NCBI GenBank assembly: GCA_004322085.1
Contig: SCRR01000159.1
Location: 1 to 39,977 of the forward strand
Direction: 5' to 3'
Source: Burkholderiaceae bacterium
GTDB taxonomy: Bacteria; Pseudomonadota; Gammaproteobacteria; Burkholderiales; Burkholderiaceae_C
DNA: 39,977 nucleotides
Made by a program: the position numbers and the translations under genes. Positions 11,184 to 23,860 of this stretch are shown one piece after another; position 1 is the stretch's first letter; the number at the start of each line of letters is the position of its first letter. The notes under the pieces were generated by a model. That model was not told the DNA's origin and did not search any database. It saw only the letters and a program-made list of their open reading frames with translations.

Positions 11184-11963
11184 TCAAAGTCGGACCGGGA
11201 TGCCGCGCGCCGCCATGTATTGCTTGGCCTGGCCCACGGTGTACTCGCCATAGTGGAAGATGCTGGCGGCCAGCACCGCATCGGCACCGCCCTTTTGAAT
11301 GCCATCGACCAGGTGATCGAGGTTGCCGACACCGCCCGAGGCAATCACCGGCACGCTGACCGCATCGCTCACGGCGCGTGTGAGCGCCAGATCGAAGCCG
11401 GCCTTGGTGCCGTCCCGGTCCATGCTGGTGAGCAGGATCTCGCCCGCGCCGCGGCGCGTCATCTCGGTGGCCCAGGCCACGGCGTCCAGTCCGGTGTTCT
11501 TGCGCCCGCCATGGCTGTAGACGTCCCAGCCCGGTCCGCGCGTCTTCGCGTCCTCGTCGGAGCGCCGCTTGGCGTCGATTGCGACCACAATGCACTGCGC
11601 GCCGTACTTGCTTGATGCCGCGTCGATCACGTCCGGATTGGCGATCGCCGCCGAGTTGAAGCTGGTCTTGTCGGCGCCCGCGTTGAGCAACCGGCGCACG
11701 TCGTCCACGGTGCGCACACCGCCGCCGACCGTCAGCGGAATGAAGACCTGGCTGGCCACCGCCTCGATGATGGGCAGGATCAGGTCGCGCCCGTCGCTGG
11801 TGGCCGTGATGTCCAGAAAAGTCAGTTCGTCGGCGCCCTGCTCGTTGTAGCGCGCGGCAATCTCGACCGGGTCGCCGGCGTCGCGCAGTTCGACAAAGTT
11901 CACGCCCTTGACCACGCGCCCGCCGGTGACGTCGAGACAGGGAATGATGCGTTTGGCCAGCAT
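11184..11963 (-). CDS. hisF: Imidazole glycerol phosphate synthase subunit HisF
   Basis: [52 protein letters not shown]. Confidence 0.98.
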   Translation of the reverse strand: MLAKRIIPCLDVTGGRVVKGVNFVELRDAGDPVEIAARYNEQGADELTFLDITATSDGRDLILPIIEAVASQVFIPLTVGGGVRTVDDVRRLLNAGADKTSFNSAAIANPDVIDAASSKYGAQCIVVAIDAKRRSDEDAKTRGPGWDVYSHGGRKNTGLDAVAWATEMTRRGAGEILLTSMDRDGTKAGFDLALTRAVSDAVSVPVIASGGVGNLDHLVDGIQKGGADAVLAASIFHYGEYTVGQAKQYMAARGIPVRL

Positions 11964-12084
11964 GGGAGCTCCAGAAGAAAAACAGGACGGGAACCAGAGT
12001 CAGTCCGCGGACGTCAACATCTGCCAGCCCGCCCAATGGGTACTCCTCGCAAATTCCATCCAGGCGGAGAAAGCAGGCAGCGGA

Positions 12085-12828
12085 TCAGCCATTGCCGAGC
12101 TCATCGGCACGCTCCTGGGCACCCGTGAAGTCGAGCTCGCCGCTGTAGATGGCGCGTCCGCAAATGACGCCCTCGATGCCCTGATCCTCCACCTCGCAGA
12201 GTTGCTCGATATCGGTCATGCTGGACAGGCCGCCCGACGCGATCACGGGTACGGTCAGGGCCTGCGCCAACTTGACCGTTGCGTCGATATTGATGCCGGT
12301 CAGCATGCCGTCGCGGCCGATGTCGGTGTAGACAAAGGATTCGACACCGTAATCTTCAAACTTCCTGGCCAGGGTGACCACCTCGTGGCCGGTCAGTTTG
12401 CTCCAGCCGTCGGTCGCGACCTTGCCATCCTTCGCATCGAGTCCGACGATGATGTGGCCGCCGAAGGCGGTGCAGGCGTCCTGCAGGAAGCCCGGGTTCT
12501 TCACGGCGGCCGTGCCGATGATGACGTAGCGCAGCCCGGCATCGAGGTAACGCTCGATGGTGTCCAGATCCCGGATACCCCCGCCGAGTTGCACGTCGAT
12601 CTCGCTGCCGACCTCGCGCAGTATGTTGCGGATGGCCTGCTCATTTTTGGGCTTGCCCGCAAAGGCTCCGTTCAGGTCCACCAGATGCAGGCGCCGCGCG
12701 CCCTTGTCGACCCAGCTGCGCGCCATTTCGGCAGGATCTTCGCCGAAAGTGGTGGACTGGTCCATGTCACCTTGCTTGAGGCGCACACAGTGGCCATCCT
12801 TGAGGTCAATTGCGGGGATCAATAACAT
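12085..12828 (-). CDS. hisA: ProFAR isomerase HisA
   Basis: [36 protein letters not shown]. Confidence 0.98.
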   Translation of the reverse strand: MLLIPAIDLKDGHCVRLKQGDMDQSTTFGEDPAEMARSWVDKGARRLHLVDLNGAFAGKPKNEQAIRNILREVGSEIDVQLGGGIRDLDTIERYLDAGLRYVIIGTAAVKNPGFLQDACTAFGGHIIVGLDAKDGKVATDGWSKLTGHEVVTLARKFEDYGVESFVYTDIGRDGMLTGINIDATVKLAQALTVPVIASGGLSSMTDIEQLCEVEDQGIEGVICGRAIYSGELDFTGAQERADELGNG

Positions 12829-12860
12829 GACAGGAAACGTGAGTTACGAAAGAGAATATC

Positions 12861-12876
12861 GGGCCCGCGCGGGCCC
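12861..12876. repeat. 16-bp perfect palindrome GGGCCCGCGCGGGCCC
   Basis: Read directly; lies in the 129-nt hisA-hisH gap. Confidence 0.9.
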
Positions 12877-12957
12877 CGGCGGTCCAAAGAGCCACTGCGT
12901 TTTGCGGCGGCAAGTCCAGCGCCAGGGGCGCAGCGACAAGCGTGGGGGCAACATGCG

Positions 12958-13629
12958 TCAGGGATTCCAGTGCAGGAAGTTGCGGTACAGGGTCAAGCCG
13001 TGCTCGGCGCTCTTTTCGGGATGGAACTGGGTGGCGAAAATATTATCGCGTGCAATGGCGGCCGTAAAGCTTCCGCCGTAGTCGGCGACACCCGCGCTGT
13101 GGCGCGTATCCGACGGTCGGGCGTAGTAGCTGTGCACGAAGTAGAAGTAGCTGTTGTCGGGCACGGCGCCCCAAATCGGGTGCCGGCCGCTGCCCGGGTC
13201 CTGTTGATGCACCTGGTTCCAACCCATCTGCGGCACCTTGTAACGGCTGCCGTCGGGCTGCAGACGCCCGGCCAATTCGAACTTGACCACGTCGCCGTGG
13301 ATCAGCCCCAGGCCCGCCGTATTGCCCTCGTCGCTGCGGTCCAGCAGCATCTGCATGCCCACGCACACGCCAAACAGCGGCTTGGAGGCGGCGGCCTCCA
13401 GCACCGACGCCTGCAGACCCGAGTCGCGCAACTCGCGCATGCAGTCGGGCATGGCGCCCTGGCCCGGCAGCACCACGCGCTCGGCCGCGCGCACTTCTTC
13501 GGGGCGCGATGTGACGATGACGCGATAGCCGGTGCCCTGCGCCGCGGCCTGCACCGCCTGCGACACCGAACGCAGGTTTCCCATGCCGTAGTCGACCACG
13601 GCAACGGTCTTGTTCACTACTGAATTCAT
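12958..13629 (-). CDS. hisH: Imidazole glycerol phosphate synthase subunit HisH
   Basis: [40 protein letters not shown] glutaminase motifs. Start ATG 13629 or GTG four codons downstream. Confidence 0.97.
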   Translation of the reverse strand: MNSVVNKTVAVVDYGMGNLRSVSQAVQAAAQGTGYRVIVTSRPEEVRAAERVVLPGQGAMPDCMRELRDSGLQASVLEAAASKPLFGVCVGMQMLLDRSDEGNTAGLGLIHGDVVKFELAGRLQPDGSRYKVPQMGWNQVHQQDPGSGRHPIWGAVPDNSYFYFVHSYYARPSDTRHSAGVADYGGSFTAAIARDNIFATQFHPEKSAEHGLTLYRNFLHWNP

Positions 13630-13684
13630 AGCTACTTGCGCCCTATGGGTGCTGGTTTGAGGCCAAGTTCACCATCAAATCAAC

Positions 13685-14293
13685 TCAGAGCGACCCCTTG
13701 GTGGAGGCAATGGTGCCAACCGCACGCGGGTCGATCTCGAGCGCAAAGCGCAGCGCCCGCGCAAACGCCTTGAACACCGTCTCGGCCTGGTGGTGCGCGT
13801 TCTCGCCCTTCAGGTTGTCGATGTGCAGCGTGACGAAGGCGTGGTTCACGAAGCCCTGGAAGAACTCGTGCGCGAGCTGGCTGTCGAAGGTGCCGATCAT
13901 GCCGCTCTTGAACGGCACGTTCATGACCAGGCCCGGTCGGCCCGAGAAGTCGATCACCACGCGCGACAGCGCCTCGTCCAGCGGCACGTAGGCGTGGCCG
14001 TAGCGCCGGATGCCGCGCTTGTCGCCCACCGCCTTGTACACCGCCTGGCCGAAGGTGATGCCCACGTCTTCCACCGTGTGGTGGCCGTCGATGTGCAGAT
14101 CACCCGCAGCCTGGATGTCGAGGTCGATCAGGCCATGGCGCGCGATCTGGTCCAGCATATGGTCGAAAAAGCCGATCCCGGTGGCGAGCTTGGACACGCC
14201 TGTGCCGTCCAGGTTGAGTTTGACGGTGATCTGGGTCTCGGCGGTGTTGCGGGAGACTTCGGCGGTGCGGGCGGCAGGGGTCGAGGTGGTCAT
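13685..14293 (-). CDS. hisB: Imidazoleglycerol-phosphate dehydratase
   Basis: [56 protein letters not shown]. Start placed at 14293. Confidence 0.97.
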   Translation of the reverse strand: MTTSTPAARTAEVSRNTAETQITVKLNLDGTGVSKLATGIGFFDHMLDQIARHGLIDLDIQAAGDLHIDGHHTVEDVGITFGQAVYKAVGDKRGIRRYGHAYVPLDEALSRVVIDFSGRPGLVMNVPFKSGMIGTFDSQLAHEFFQGFVNHAFVTLHIDNLKGENAHHQAETVFKAFARALRFALEIDPRAVGTIASTKGSL

Positions 14294-15375
14294 AGGGATT
14301 GTTGGAGCGCTGCCAGCATTTTCGCGTTTTCCTGCGCCGTTCCCACGGTCAGGCGCAAACAATTCGCCAGCAATGGGTGCATTTTAGAAACGTTCTTGAC
14401 CAGCACGCCGCGCGCCTTCAGGCCCTCGAACGTTTTCGCGGCATCGGGAACCCGCATGAGGATCATGTTGGCATCGCTGCGCCAGACGCGAACATCCGGC
14501 ATATTCTGGAGCGCTTCCGAAAGAATAGCGCGCTGTTCCCGTATATCAAGGGCTTGAGTCGCAAAAACATCAATATGTTCGAGCGCGAACAGGGCGCATT
14601 CGTAATTCAGCACGCTGATGTTGTAGGGTGGGCGCACTTTGTCGATCTCGGCCACCAGGGCCCGCGGACCCATCAGATAGCCCAGCCGCACGCCGGCCAG
14701 GCCGAACTTGGACAGCGTGCGCAACAGCAACACGTGGCCGTGGCGCGCAAGGCGGTCGATGTAGCTTTTGCTGGAAAACGGCTGGTAGGCCTCGTCCATC
14801 ACGACCAGCCCGCCCTGCCGGCCCTGCGCATCGACGATGGCCTCGATCGCTGCGTCGTCCCACAGGTTGGCGGTTGGGTTGTTCGGGTAGGCCAGATAAA
14901 CGATAGAGGGTTTGTGCTCTCGAATGGCTGCCAGTATCGCTGCTTCATCCAGCTCGAAATCGGGCGTGAGCGGCACGCCGTGGAAGGCCAGGCCCTGCAA
15001 CTGGGCGCTCATGGCGTACATCACGAATCCCGGCACCGGCGCCAGAATGCTGGCGCCGGGCAAGTCGCAGGCCAGCGCCAGCAGCGAGATCAGTTCGTCC
15101 GAGCCGTTGCCCAGCATGATGTCGAAACCTTCGGGCATCGCAGCAAAGCCGGCCAGCGCGGCGCGCAAATCATTCACGCGGGCGTCCGGGTAGCGGTTCA
15201 GCGCCAGCGCCCCGAGACGCCGTCCCAGCTCGGCCTGGAGCCCGGGCGGCAGGCGGTGCGGGTTCTCCATCGCGTCCAGCTTGACCATGCCCCTGGCGTC
15301 CTGCACGGCGTAGGCGTGCATAGCCTGGACATCCTGGCGAATGCGTTTTTTGATCTCGGAATCAAGCGCTGTCAT
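14290..15375 (-). CDS. hisC: Histidinol-phosphate aminotransferase
   Basis: PLP aminotransferase class [38 protein letters not shown] overlap with hisB. Confidence 0.96.
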   Translation of the reverse strand: MTALDSEIKKRIRQDVQAMHAYAVQDARGMVKLDAMENPHRLPPGLQAELGRRLGALALNRYPDARVNDLRAALAGFAAMPEGFDIMLGNGSDELISLLALACDLPGASILAPVPGFVMYAMSAQLQGLAFHGVPLTPDFELDEAAILAAIREHKPSIVYLAYPNNPTANLWDDAAIEAIVDAQGRQGGLVVMDEAYQPFSSKSYIDRLARHGHVLLLRTLSKFGLAGVRLGYLMGPRALVAEIDKVRPPYNISVLNYECALFALEHIDVFATQALDIREQRAILSEALQNMPDVRVWRSDANMILMRVPDAAKTFEGLKARGVLVKNVSKMHPLLANCLRLTVGTAQENAKMLAALQQSL

Positions 15376-15519
15376 GGAAGTTTGGGCTGTACGTCAGTAC
15401 CGGCATTGATCGCGCACGGGGATGCCGACGTTCTTCATGATGGGGACTATACAAGAGCTTCCTGGCGCGCGAATTTCGTGGCCCGTCGCGTTCAACGCCG
15501 CTGCGCCGCCCGGGGTCCG

Positions 15520-15573
15520 ATCGGAGCAGGAGCTTGATCCGTGGTAATCGGAGCAGGAGCTTGATCCGTGGTA
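15520..15573. repeat. Perfect tandem duplication of 27 bp (ATCGGAGCAGGAGCTTGATCCGTGGTA x2)
   Basis: Copies at 15520-15546 and 15547-15573 read as identical; in hisC/icd divergent intergenic region. Confidence 0.93.
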
Positions 15574-15675
15574 TTTTCCAGATGCGCTTCCCCTGCGCCG
15601 CGTGCGCATCGGGGCGGTGGCAGCCGGCGCCCCCACTTGGCCCCGGCCCCCCAGTCAACTGATGGAAAGACTTTC

Positions 15676-17913
<2,238 letters not shown>

Positions 17914-17988
17914 GCCCTGGCGCGCACTGACGTGCGCCGCAGGGTGCGATGGCCCCGCAGGTTCTGCGGCCGAGGCGGGACACGCGCC

Positions 17989-19305
17989 TTACTTGAGCCG
18001 CATCTCGGCGGCGCGCGCATGGGCCTGCAGGCCCTCGCCGTAGGCCAGCTCCGCGGCAATTTTTCCAAGAACCTGCGCACCCGCCTCGCTGACCTCGATC
18101 AGGCTGCTGCGCTTTTGGAAGTCATAGACGCCCAGCGGACTGGAAAAGCGCGCCGTGCCGCTGGTTGGCAACACGTGATTCGGGCCGGCGCAGTAATCCC
18201 CCAGCGACTCGCTGGTGTAGGCACCCAGAAAAATCGCTCCCGCGTGTTTGAGCAGCGGCTCCCAGCGATGCGGCTCGCGGCTGCTCACCTCGAGGTGCTC
18301 GGGCGCGATACGATTGCTGATGGCGCAGGCCTCTTCCATGCTGCGCGTGTGGATCAGCGCACCGCGTCCTCTGAGTGACTTGGCGATGATTTCGGCACGT
18401 GGCAGCGCGGGCAGCCGCCGCGTCATGGCCGCCTGGACCGCATCGATGTAGGCCATGTCGGGACACAACAGAATGCTTTGCGCGAGCTCATCGTGTTCCG
18501 CTTGGCTGAACAAATCCATCGCCACCCAGTCGGCGGGTGTGGTGCCGTCCGCCAGCACCAGGATCTCGCTCGGACCGGCAATCATGTCGATGCCGACCGT
18601 CCCAAACACTCGCCGCTTGGCGGCCGCCACATAGGCGTTGCCCGGCCCGGTGATCTTGTCGACGGCCGGAATGGTGGCTGTGCCGTAGGCCAGCGCTGCC
18701 ACGGCCTGCGCGCCGCCGATGGTGAAGGCGCGCGTCACACCGGCCACGAACGCGGCGGCGAGCACCAGCGCGTTTTTTTCCCCTCTGGGTGTGGGCACCA
18801 CCATGATGATTTCGCCCACGCCCGCCACATGCGCCGGAATCGCGTTCATCAGCACCGAGGACGGGTACGCCGCCTTGCCGCCCGGCACGTAGATGCCGAC
18901 GCGGTCCAGCGCCGTCACCTTCTGCCCCAGCAAGGTGCCGTCCTCGTCCCGGTACGACCAGCTCTCGCCATTGGCCTTCTTCTGCGCCTCGTGGTAGCTG
19001 CGCACGCGCCGTGCGGCCGCCTGCAGCGCCTCGCGCTGGGCCGCCGGCAGGGACTCGAACGCTACTTTCAGTTCGGCCTGGGTGAGCTCCAGCGCCTGCA
19101 CCGCGGTCGCACTCAGGCCATCGAAGCGATTCGTGTACTCGAGCACGGCGGCGTCGCCACGCCGGCGCACATCGGCCAGGATGTCGGCCACGCGCTGCTC
19201 AATGGCGGCGTCAGCCTGCGCCGACCAGTGCAGCCGGGCCTTGAATTCAGCCTCAAAAGTGTTTGAGGCCGTTGACAGTCGCGCGGGAGAGGCTACTAGA
19301 TTCAT
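17989..19305 (-). CDS. hisD: Histidinol dehydrogenase
   Basis: 438 aa; [22 protein letters not shown]-type motif, [34 protein letters not shown]. Confidence 0.97.
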   Translation of the reverse strand: MNLVASPARLSTASNTFEAEFKARLHWSAQADAAIEQRVADILADVRRRGDAAVLEYTNRFDGLSATAVQALELTQAELKVAFESLPAAQREALQAAARRVRSYHEAQKKANGESWSYRDEDGTLLGQKVTALDRVGIYVPGGKAAYPSSVLMNAIPAHVAGVGEIIMVVPTPRGEKNALVLAAAFVAGVTRAFTIGGAQAVAALAYGTATIPAVDKITGPGNAYVAAAKRRVFGTVGIDMIAGPSEILVLADGTTPADWVAMDLFSQAEHDELAQSILLCPDMAYIDAVQAAMTRRLPALPRAEIIAKSLRGRGALIHTRSMEEACAISNRIAPEHLEVSSREPHRWEPLLKHAGAIFLGAYTSESLGDYCAGPNHVLPTSGTARFSSPLGVYDFQKRSSLIEVSEAGAQVLGKIAAELAYGEGLQAHARAAEMRLK

Positions 19306-19319
19306 AGCGATCCAAAAAA

Positions 19320-19958
19320 CTACTGGCCGACAGCGGAAGCAAACGCGTCAATGATTCGGCGGATCGGCGCCTGGTTGAGCTTGAGCGCCGCCTGGTTCAC
19401 CACCAGCCGCGCGCTGATGTCCATGATGCGCTCGACTTCGACCAGCTGATTGGCCTTGAGGGTATTGCCGGTAGAGACCAGGTCAACGATGGCGTCGGCC
19501 AGGCCGGTCAGTGGCGCCAACTCCATACTGCCATAGAGCTTGATCAGGTCCACGTGCACGCCCTTGGTGGCGAAAAACTCGCGTGCAATGGCCACGTACT
19601 TGGTCGCCACACTGAGCCGGCTGCCCTGCTGAACGGCGTCCGCGTAATCAAAGCCCTCGCGCACTGCGACGCTGATGCGGCATTTGGCGATCTGCAGGTC
19701 CAGCGGCTGGTACAGGCCCAGGCTGCCGTGCTCAAGCAGTGTGTCCTTGCCCGTGATCCCCAGATCAGCGCCGCCATATTGCACATAGGTGGGCACATCG
19801 GTGGCGCGCACCACCAGCACGCGCACGTCGCTCTGATTGGTGGCAAGGATCAGCTTGCGCGATTTTTCCGGGTCGTCGAGCACATCAATGCCGGCGGCCC
19901 GCAGCAGCGGCAGCGTTTCCTCGAAGATCCGCCCTTTGGACAAGGCCAGTGTGATCAT
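19320..19958 (-). CDS. hisG: ATP phosphoribosyltransferase catalytic subunit (short form)
   Basis: [24 protein letters not shown]; 212 aa short form. Confidence 0.97.
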   Translation of the reverse strand: MITLALSKGRIFEETLPLLRAAGIDVLDDPEKSRKLILATNQSDVRVLVVRATDVPTYVQYGGADLGITGKDTLLEHGSLGLYQPLDLQIAKCRISVAVREGFDYADAVQQGSRLSVATKYVAIAREFFATKGVHVDLIKLYGSMELAPLTGLADAIVDLVSTGNTLKANQLVEVERIMDISARLVVNQAALKLNQAPIRRIIDAFASAVGQ

Positions 19959-21235
19959 TTCACTCTCTCGATGTCGGCGCCAATGCCGCGCAGCTTGATC
20001 TCCATCTGGTCATAGCCGCGATCAAGATGATAGATGCGGTCCACCCGGGTCTCGCCTTCGGTGACCAGGCCGGCAATCACGAGGCTGGCGGAAGCGCGCA
20101 AGTCGGTCGCCATGACGGTTGCGCCGGAGAATTTCTGGCCCCCTTCAACCATCGCCACCTTGCCATCGATCTGGATATTGGCACCCAGGCGGATCAACTC
20201 GTTGACGTGCTGGAAGCGGTTCTCGAAGATCGTCTCGGTCACCAGGCTCGGGCCCTGCGCAATGCAGTTCAGTGCCATGAACTGGGCCTGCATGTCGGTC
20301 GGGAAGCCCGGATACTCGGTGGTGCGAAAACTCTGCGCCTTCAGGCGCCCCGATTCGCCGCCCGGGGATTGCACACGAATGCCACCGTCCACAGCGGTGA
20401 CGCCGACACCAGCTTCACGCAGCTTGTCAATCACCGCGTCCAGGTGATCGGCACGTGCGTGCAGCAGCAGCACATCGCCGCCGCTGGCCGCCACCGCGCA
20501 CAGGAAGGTGCCGGCCTCGATGCGGTCGGCCACGACCTGGTGAGTACAGCCGCGCAGCCTGTCGACCCCCTGGATGCGGATGCGGCTGCCGCCGTGGCCA
20601 TCGATCCGGGCACCCATCTTGATCAGCATCCCGGCCAGATCGGCGATTTCGGGCTCCTGCGCGGCGTTTTCGAGAACCGTCTCGCCCTCGGCCAGCGTCG
20701 CCGCCATCATGAGGTTTTCGGTACCCGTGACGGTCACCATGTCGGTGGTAATGCGCGCACCCTGCAGGCGTGTGCGCCCTGGCGGCAGTTTGGCGATCAT
20801 GTAGCCGTGCTCGACGACGATCTCGGCGCCCATGGCCTGCAAGCCCTTGATGTGCTGGTCGACCGGTCGCGAGCCGATCCCGCAGCCCCCGGGCAGCGAC
20901 ACCGTGGCCACGCCAAAGCGCGCCAGCAGCGGACCGAGCACCAACACCGAGGCCCGCATCGTCTTGACCAGTTCATAAGGCGCTTCGGGGCTAACCGGTT
21001 TCGCGGCGCGGAATGACATGCCACCGCGCTCGCCATGGGTCTCGGTACGCACGCCCATGCTGTCGAACAGCCGGCGCATGGTGGCCACGTCTTGCAGGCG
21101 CGGAACGTTGAGCAGATTGACCGGCTCGTCGGTCAGCAACGCAGCGCACATCTCCGGCAGCGCCGCGTTCTTGGCGCCCGAGATCACAACTTCGCCGTAG
21201 AGCTGGTGGCCCCCGCGAACCAGAAATTTATCCAT
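19955..21235 (-). CDS. murA: UDP-N-acetylglucosamine 1-carboxyvinyltransferase
   Basis: [56 protein letters not shown] overlap with hisG. Confidence 0.98.
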   Translation of the reverse strand: MDKFLVRGGHQLYGEVVISGAKNAALPEMCAALLTDEPVNLLNVPRLQDVATMRRLFDSMGVRTETHGERGGMSFRAAKPVSPEAPYELVKTMRASVLVLGPLLARFGVATVSLPGGCGIGSRPVDQHIKGLQAMGAEIVVEHGYMIAKLPPGRTRLQGARITTDMVTVTGTENLMMAATLAEGETVLENAAQEPEIADLAGMLIKMGARIDGHGGSRIRIQGVDRLRGCTHQVVADRIEAGTFLCAVAASGGDVLLLHARADHLDAVIDKLREAGVGVTAVDGGIRVQSPGGESGRLKAQSFRTTEYPGFPTDMQAQFMALNCIAQGPSLVTETIFENRFQHVNELIRLGANIQIDGKVAMVEGGQKFSGATVMATDLRASASLVIAGLVTEGETRVDRIYHLDRGYDQMEIKLRGIGADIERVK

Positions 21236-21241
21236 GTGAGA

Positions 21242-21484
21242 TCAGTGTGGTTCGGCTGCCCACTCGGTGGGTGTGAAGGTCTTCATCGACAAGGCGTGAA
21301 CCTCATCGCTGAGCATTTTTGTCCGCAGCGCGGCATAGACCTGCTGGTGCCGCTGGATCGGGCGCTTGCCCTCAAAATCCTTGGACACGATGGTGGCGTA
21401 CCAGTGGCGACCATCACCGTCAAGCTCGATGTGATCGCAGGGCAGACTGGCCGCAATAAGGGATTGAAGTTCTTCGGCAGTCAT
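21242..21484 (-). CDS. ibaG: BolA family protein (IbaG/YrbA-like)
   Basis: 80 aa; HRHQQVYAALRTKMLSDEVHALSMKTFTPTEW; adjacent to murA as in other proteobacteria. Confidence 0.9.
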   Translation of the reverse strand: MTAEELQSLIAASLPCDHIELDGDGRHWYATIVSKDFEGKRPIQRHQQVYAALRTKMLSDEVHALSMKTFTPTEWAAEPH

Positions 21485-21497
21485 ATGTTTTGTCCTT

Positions 21498-22340
21498 TCA
21501 GCCCCGGATTTTGTAGCCTGTGCGCAGCAGATGCACGGTCAGTGCACTGACCACGAGCAGCGCCGCCGTCACAATGCCCAGACTGAGCCACGGTGAGACA
21601 TCGCTGATGCCAAAAAAGCCATAGCGGAAACCATCGATCATGTAAAAAAACGGGTTCAGGTGGCTCACGACCTGCCAGAACGGCGTGAGCGAATGAATGG
21701 AGTAAAACACACCACTCAAAAACGTCATGGGCACGATCACAAAGTTCTGGAACGCCGCCATCTGGTCGAACTTCTCGGCCCAGAGTCCCGCGATCATGCC
21801 GAGCGAACCCATGATCGCCGCACCCAGCATCGCAAATGCCACGACCCACAACGGTGACACGACCCCCGGGTGGATAAAAAATACCGTCGCGAGGAAAACC
21901 CCGGCGCCCACCGCCAGCCCGCGCACCACCGACGAGCCCACATAGGCCACATACCAGCTCCAGTGCGACAGCGGCGTGAGCAGCACAAACACGAGGTTGC
22001 CCATGATCTTGCTCTGGATCAGCGACGAGGAGCTGTTGGCGAACGAGTTTTGCAGCACGCTCATCATGACCAGTCCGGGCACCAGAAACGCGGTGTAGCT
22101 GATCTTGCCGAAGACCTTGACGCTGCCCTCCAGCACATGGCCGAAGATCAGCAAATACAGGATCGCCGTCAGCACGGGCGCCGCGACCGTCTGGAAACCG
22201 ACTTTCCAGAAGCGCAGAACCTCCTTGTAAAGCAGGGTTTGCCAGCCGCTCATGTTGAAGCTCCCACGCTTGGCGACCTGTGCTTGGCGCCGCCCTTCAA
22301 GCGGTGCTTTCGCACGGCGGGACGAATCCGTCGTGCTCAT
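21498..22340 (-). CDS. ABC-2 type transporter permease (YadH-like)
   Basis: Multi-TM, SVLQNSFANSSSSLIQSKIMGNLVFVLLTPLSHWSWYVAYV; paired with an ATPase. Confidence 0.92.
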   Translation of the reverse strand: MSTTDSSRRAKAPLEGRRQAQVAKRGSFNMSGWQTLLYKEVLRFWKVGFQTVAAPVLTAILYLLIFGHVLEGSVKVFGKISYTAFLVPGLVMMSVLQNSFANSSSSLIQSKIMGNLVFVLLTPLSHWSWYVAYVGSSVVRGLAVGAGVFLATVFFIHPGVVSPLWVVAFAMLGAAIMGSLGMIAGLWAEKFDQMAAFQNFVIVPMTFLSGVFYSIHSLTPFWQVVSHLNPFFYMIDGFRYGFFGISDVSPWLSLGIVTAALLVVSALTVHLLRTGYKIRG

Positions 22341-23329
22341 AGCACTCCCATATCGGCCGCTTCGCGAACCGTGCTGTCTGCGTCGTCAGCTGTCGGCCCA
22401 TCGGCATTCAGTGCCGGCACCTGGAACGGGTGGCCGGCCATCACGTTGAGGAATACATCTTCCAGATCGGCCTTGCGGATTTCAATGTCTTCGGCCTTCA
22501 GGCCGGCCTCGCGCACGGCGCCCAGGTATTGCTCGATCTCGAACGCATTGAGCGCTGGAAACTGCACGATGCGGCCTGTAATACGGGCCTTTTCGGCCAG
22601 CGCCCTGGGCAGTTCGCCATCAACCTTGAACCGAAGCACATTGCTGGAGGCCGACTTGAGCAAAACCGATGTCGGCGCCAGCGCCACCACGCGGCCGTTT
22701 TGCAGCATCGCAATACGCCCGCACAGAGCCTCGGCTTCTTCCAGGTAGTGCGTCGTGAGCAGCACGGTGTGGCCCTGTTTGTTGAGCCGGTCGACGAACT
22801 GCCATAACGTCTGGCGCAACTCCACATCGACCCCGGCGGTGGGCTCGTCAAGCACGATGACGGGCGGCTTGTGCACCAGTGCTTGTGCCACCAGGACCCG
22901 GCGCTTCATCCCGCCCGAGAGCTGGCGCATGTTGGCATCGGCCTTGTCGGCCAGCCCCAGACTGACGAGCAGCTCGTCGATCCAGTCACCGTTGTTTTTG
23001 ACGCCGAAATAGCCGGACTGGATACGCAGCGCCTCGCGCACTGTAAAAAACGGATCGAACACCAGCTCCTGGGGCACCACGCCGAGCTTGCGCCGGGCCT
23101 GCGCGTAGTCGGACAGCACGTCGCTGCCCTGCACCAGAATCTTGCCTCCGGTGGCGCGCGACAGTCCGGCCAGGATGCTGATCAGCGTGGTCTTGCCGGC
23201 ACCATTGGGCCCGAGCAAGCCGAAGAATTCACCGTCTTCGATGTCAAAGCTCACGTGGTCCAGGGCTTTGAGCTGACCCTGTGCCAGTGAATATGTTTTG
23301 GAGACCGACTGAAAGGAGATTGCTGGCAT
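22337..23329 (-). CDS. ABC transporter ATP-binding protein (YadG-like)
   Basis: GPNGAGKTTLISILAGL Walker A, QLSGGMKRRVLVAQAL signature, PPVIVLDEPTAGVD Walker B. Confidence 0.95.
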   Translation of the reverse strand: MPAISFQSVSKTYSLAQGQLKALDHVSFDIEDGEFFGLLGPNGAGKTTLISILAGLSRATGGKILVQGSDVLSDYAQARRKLGVVPQELVFDPFFTVREALRIQSGYFGVKNNGDWIDELLVSLGLADKADANMRQLSGGMKRRVLVAQALVHKPPVIVLDEPTAGVDVELRQTLWQFVDRLNKQGHTVLLTTHYLEEAEALCGRIAMLQNGRVVALAPTSVLLKSASSNVLRFKVDGELPRALAEKARITGRIVQFPALNAFEIEQYLGAVREAGLKAEDIEIRKADLEDVFLNVMAGHPFQVPALNADGPTADDADSTVREAADMGVL

Positions 23330-23418
23330 GGAAGCAGGTGATTTTAAGGCCTGAGACTCGTGGTTGCCGTTTCAGCCGCCAGCAACCCCGCACACTGGCG
23401 GGCACCGCGTTGCGACGG

Positions 23419-23691
23419 TCAGGGCGTGGCGGGCAGCAGCTCGCCCACGCCATACAAAGCCGCGAGATCGCGCAGGCGGGGATGCAGCTGCCTGACGCCA
23501 AACGACTTGCCCGACGCGTTCGCCTGGCGCCGGCACTCCAGCAGCACGGCCAGTGCCGATGAGTCGAACGAGGTCAGGGCCGTTGCGTCGGCCACCACCA
23601 CAACGTCGGGCTGCGAGCGCAGCCCCTGTATCAGCATGTGCAGGCAGGCAGTCGCCTCGCGTTGCGTCAGGGTGGACGGCAATACCAGCAT
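23419..23691 (-). CDS. mlaB: STAS-domain protein, MlaB
   Basis: 90 aa STAS fold: VVVVADATALTSFDSSALAVLLECRRQANASGKSF; downstream of mlaC. Confidence 0.88.
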   Translation of the reverse strand: MLVLPSTLTQREATACLHMLIQGLRSQPDVVVVADATALTSFDSSALAVLLECRRQANASGKSFGVRQLHPRLRDLAALYGVGELLPATP

Positions 23692-23700
23692 ATTTAAACG

Positions 23701-23831
23701 GCCCCCACGCTTGTCGCTGCGCGTACTGCGCTGCCCCCCAAGGGGGCTGGCCTTGCTCGGGGCGGCCCGGCGCGGCGGCCGATGGCCCCCACGCTTGTCG
23801 CTGCACGTACTGCGCTGCCCCTTGAGGGGAC
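23701..23831. repeat. Two direct copies of a 47-nt GC-rich REP-like repeat, period 84 bp
   Basis: GCCCCCACGCTTGTCGCTGC(G/A)CGTACTGCGCTGCCCC... at 23701-23747 and 23785-23831; each ends in a short CCCC/GGGG hairpin. Confidence 0.9.
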
Positions 23832-23860
23832 TTCCAGGGATGGCCTGAAGACACTCATGC

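Noticed and set aside
15362-15658. Minus-strand ORF with [18 protein letters not shown] repeat
   Set aside because: The repeat peptide is a by-product of the 27-bp (9-codon) DNA duplication; no family resemblance or supporting context.
23360-23848. ORFs with repeated HACRCAYCAAPQGG / HACRCTYCAAP peptide
   Set aside because: Cysteine-rich repeated peptide arises from translating the 84-bp-period REP-like DNA repeat, and the frames overlap mlaB antisense.
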